This document shows positions 33,317-35,359 of a DNA stretch of 35,359 nt, piece by piece (the first letter of the stretch is position 1; each line of letters starts with the position of its first letter). Position numbers and translations under genes: made by a program. The notes beneath the pieces are model-generated. The model was not told the origin of the DNA. It saw only the letters and a program-made list of their open reading frames with translations, and searched no databases. Origin of the DNA: Eubacterium sp. (GTDB lineage Bacteria > Bacillota > Clostridia > Lachnospirales > Lachnospiraceae); the NCBI GenBank assembly GCA_017437905.1, contig JAFRWY010000109.1:1-35359 (forward strand). The letters are read 5' to 3'.

Positions 33317-34020
33317 ATGAATCCGTGGAAGAAAATACTTTTATCCGATTATGAGAATCATATGAGTCTGGAAAGTGTAGCGCAGTTACAGGCGTTGAAT
33401 CGGATCATGAAAGAGCAGTTTTGCATTTATGAGATGCTGCGAAAAAAAAGGATATCAATGAGGAACTGCATGGAAATGTTATGATCCTGGGAGTGGTCGG
33501 GGGAAATGGTCTGGAGCATATTACGCCAAAGTATTATGAAAAAATCTACGGAGTAGATATTAATGCAGAGTACCTTGAGGCGGTAAAAACGCGATACACC
33601 AACCTGTCAGGAATATTGGAATGCCTGGAGGTGGATCTGATCACTTAGTATGAAAAACTACCGAAATCCGACTATGTGATCGCAGATCTGCTGGTGGAAT
33701 ATATCGGATACAAAGCTTTTCAACGTGTGATACGGCAGGTAGACCCGGAGATGATCAGCTGCGTGATCCAGATGAATCCGAAAACGGCTGAGAATGAGAA
33801 TTCGGAATGGGTATCGGATTCACCGTATCTACATGCCTTTGATGGATTGGATGAGGTGCATCAGCAGATGGAAGAGGATGCATTGTGGCGATGTCTGAAG
33901 GAACTCGGATATGATGAGGTGGATGCGTTCAATACACCATTGCCGAATGGTAAATATCTGTTACGGATCGATTTTGCAAAATCGATGGAAAGATATAAAA
34001 CAGTTTTATACACTGAATGA
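33317..34020 (+). pseudogene. SAM-dependent methyltransferase gene with frameshift and amber stop
   Basis: GGGAGGG and ATG 33317 start 'MNPWKKILLSDYENHMSLESVAQLQALNRIM'. At the A8 run 33442-33449 the frame is lost; the zero frame stops at 33482-33484. In the shifted frame the protein continues with motif I 'ILGVVGGNGLEHI' and 'IYGVDINAEYLE'. It meets TAG at 33646-33648, then runs on as 'DYVIADLLVEYIGYKAFQRVIRQV' to TGA 34018-34020. Without both lesions it would be about 234 residues, a class I methyltransferase of unknown target. The last 115 residues alone form an open frame from ATG 33676 but lack the SAM site. Confidence 0.85.
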
Positions 34021-34029
34021 AACGGGGAT

Positions 34030-34605
34030 ATGAAGAATATGAATGCAATAGAATACCTGGAAATGCTTCACGTAGCTGAAAGACTTAAAGACACGCCAAG
34101 ACATTGTACAACCACAAAGGGAAGAACGGAAAGCGTTGCAGAACACAGTTGGAGAGTATCACTCATGGCTTCACTTCTGAGACATGAGTTTCCGGATCTT
34201 GATATGGATAAAGTCGTTAATATGTGTCTCATTCACGACCTGGGAGAGTGCTTTACGGGTGACATTCCGACCTTTATTAAGACTGATACAGACAGAGAAA
34301 CAGAAGATGCATTATTAGATCAATGGGTTAGATCGCTCCCGGAGGAAATATCTGCCGACATCTCTGCTCTGTACAAGGAAATGAATGCACAAGAGACGGC
34401 TGAAGCCAAATTATACAAGGCTTTGGATAAACTTGAGGCTTTGATACAGCATAATGAGTCACCACTGAGTACATGGTCAGAGAATGAGTACGAGCTTAAT
34501 AAGACATATGCTTTTGATACGGTGTCTTTCTCGGAATGGCTCACAGATCTTCGCGAAGCTATTCTAGAAGATACTATTGCTAAACTGGAACAGGAAGGTC
34601 AGTAA
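34030..34605 (+). CDS. HD-domain hydrolase (YfbR/HDDC2-like 5'-nucleotidase family)
   Basis: The 191-residue protein has the metal ligands H39 ('VAEHSWR'), H69 and D70 ('LIHDLGE') and D133 ('ALDKLEAL'), the order seen in YfbR/HDDC2-type phosphohydrolases acting on deoxynucleoside monophosphates. 'RHCTTTKGRTESVAEHSWR' is typical of that group. Length and layout are normal. Ribosome site GGGG is very close to ATG 34030, so ATG 34039 is also possible. It follows the broken methyltransferase by 9 nt. Confidence 0.88.
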   Translation: MKNMNAIEYLEMLHVAERLKDTPRHCTTTKGRTESVAEHSWRVSLMASLLRHEFPDLDMDKVVNMCLIHDLGECFTGDIPTFIKTDTDRETEDALLDQWVRSLPEEISADISALYKEMNAQETAEAKLYKALDKLEALIQHNESPLSTWSENEYELNKTYAFDTVSFSEWLTDLREAILEDTIAKLEQEGQ

Positions 34606-34671
34606 CATATATCAGGAAAATAATTGTCACTGATAGAATCCACGGATTACACAAATATAGGAGAGAGAAAG

Positions 34672-35127
34672 ATGCTTGAGATAGGAACGAAAGCGCCGGA
34701 GTTCAGTTTGCCGGACCAGAACAGACAGGTGCATAAGCTGTCTGATTATAAAGGACAGAAGGTTATATTGTATTTTTATCCGGCAGATATGAGTCCCGGA
34801 TGTACGAATCAGGCCTGCAGTTTCAGGGATATGTATCCGCAGATCAGGGAAAAGGGAGCAGTTGTGTTAGGCGTAAATGCTTATACGGTGGAGTCTCATA
34901 AGAAATTTGAGACGGAGCAAGGCCTGCCGTTTCTTCTTCTTTCTGACCCTGAAAAGAAAGTCCTGCAGGAGTATGATGTATGGAAAGAACGATCCATGTT
35001 TGGCAAGCCGGTGATGGGAATAGAGAGATCCACTTATCTTATAGATGAGGATGGGGTCATCAACAAAGCCTTTGGCAAGGTCAAGCCGAAGGATAATGCA
35101 GGTCAGATGCTTAAGGAATTAAGATGA
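34672..35127 (+). CDS. bcp: Thiol peroxidase, Bcp/PrxQ type peroxiredoxin
   Basis: This small peroxiredoxin reduces hydrogen and organic peroxides at the expense of thioredoxin. The 151 residues start 'IGTKAPEFSLPDQNRQVHKLSDYKGQKVILYFYPADMSPGCTNQACSF', with peroxidatic C44 and resolving C49, the C-x4-C spacing of atypical 2-Cys PrxQ enzymes. 'RSTYLIDEDG' near the end is also typical. ATG 34672 has GGAGAG 7 nt upstream; an upstream start at 34624 lacks a site. Confidence 0.94.
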   Translation: MLEIGTKAPEFSLPDQNRQVHKLSDYKGQKVILYFYPADMSPGCTNQACSFRDMYPQIREKGAVVLGVNAYTVESHKKFETEQGLPFLLLSDPEKKVLQEYDVWKERSMFGKPVMGIERSTYLIDEDGVINKAFGKVKPKDNAGQMLKELR

Positions 35128-35145
35128 TTGTTGAAGAACCGCTGA

Positions 35146-35359
35146 TCAAAGAGCAGGAGCTTTTGCGGAAGTCCGAAGGAGTATGTCAGTAAGAAGTTCA
35201 AGGGCTTTGTCCTCGGAAATATTTCCGTCCAGGATCCATTTGATGATGAATGCTGCAACTCCTGCAGAAAGGAATTCATAGTAGAGCCGCAGTTCTTCCG
35301 AGTCCTCTACATCGAAAAAAGAAATGGCATTGGTAAGGAACTGCCCGAAGATAAGATCG
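35146..35359 (-). CDS. TetR-type regulator, C-terminal part (runs off the right edge)
   Basis: Read on the minus strand, the last 71 codons give 'LIFGQFLTNAISFFDVEDSEELRLYYEFLSAGVAAFIIKWILDG' and end in TGA at 35148-35146. A helix with 'FLSAGVAAFIIKWI' followed by an acidic turn is the usual end of many TetR ligand domains. The DNA-binding N-terminus is outside the window, so the family call is tentative. Confidence 0.6.
   Translation of the reverse strand, partial: DLIFGQFLTNAISFFDVEDSEELRLYYEFLSAGVAAFIIKWILDGNISEDKALELLTDILLRTSAKAPAL

Noticed and set aside
33442-33449. Programmed -1 frameshift in the methyltransferase gene
   Set aside because: A slippery A run exists, but the in-frame TAG downstream would still end translation, so a pseudogene is more likely.

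Overview
The window looks like the chromosome of a Gram-positive anaerobe of the class Clostridia, most likely Lachnospiraceae. This rests on the rimP-nusA-ylxR-ylxQ-infB-rbfA-nrnA-truB-ribF gene order, the strong AGGAGG ribosome sites and the style of the proteins. The species cannot be named from the sequence alone.

Positions 1 to about 22,870 are a core-genome block. It begins with the end of an MltG-like surface protein carrying a long Glu/Lys-rich helix. Then come mnmA, rpsB and tsf (its EF-Ts has a large internal insertion), a small membrane protein, a two-gene ABC exporter and an aminopeptidase P. An internally deleted ABC permease relic follows. The translation/transcription operon rimP to ribF is next, and a tRNA-Arg(CCG) is driven by a promoter overlapping the ribF stop codon. 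The block ends with a membrane-anchored unknown protein, a convergent Lrp/AsnC regulator, an RluF-like pseudouridine synthase, ligA and metA. Palindromic dispersed repeats sit between rpsB and tsf, between the rluF-like gene and ligA, and between ligA and metA.

Positions 22,870 to 35,359 are accessory and partly decayed. The block opens with an A-rich array of ATGGCGTA direct repeats resembling recombinase arm sites, followed by fragments of an SRAP-like protein and of a small Cys-rich protein operon. A probable carbohydrate module follows: an AraC regulator divergent from a sugar-phosphate isomerase, a Gfo/Idh oxidoreductase and an EamA transporter, the last three overlapping. After a GNAT relic come an Fe-S-flavoprotein-like reductase, an unknown membrane protein, an APH-fold kinase, a beheaded NAD-dependent epimerase, an AAA ATPase of the DUF4143 type, a NUDIX hydrolase, a broken methyltransferase, an HD-domain hydrolase, a Bcp-type peroxiredoxin and the end of a TetR regulator on the opposite strand. 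This part looks AT-richer and has at least five damaged genes, which fits a site of repeated insertion and deletion.

The most unusual signals are the ATPase promoter enclosed in a roughly 21-bp inverted repeat, next to another long hairpin (30,988-31,320); the ATGGCGTA array (23,003-23,079); the perfect 13-bp-arm hairpin ahead of rimP; the structured rpsB leader; the EF-Ts insertion; and the shrunken but still open ABC permease relic. No complete, clearly new defence or biosynthetic system was recognised.
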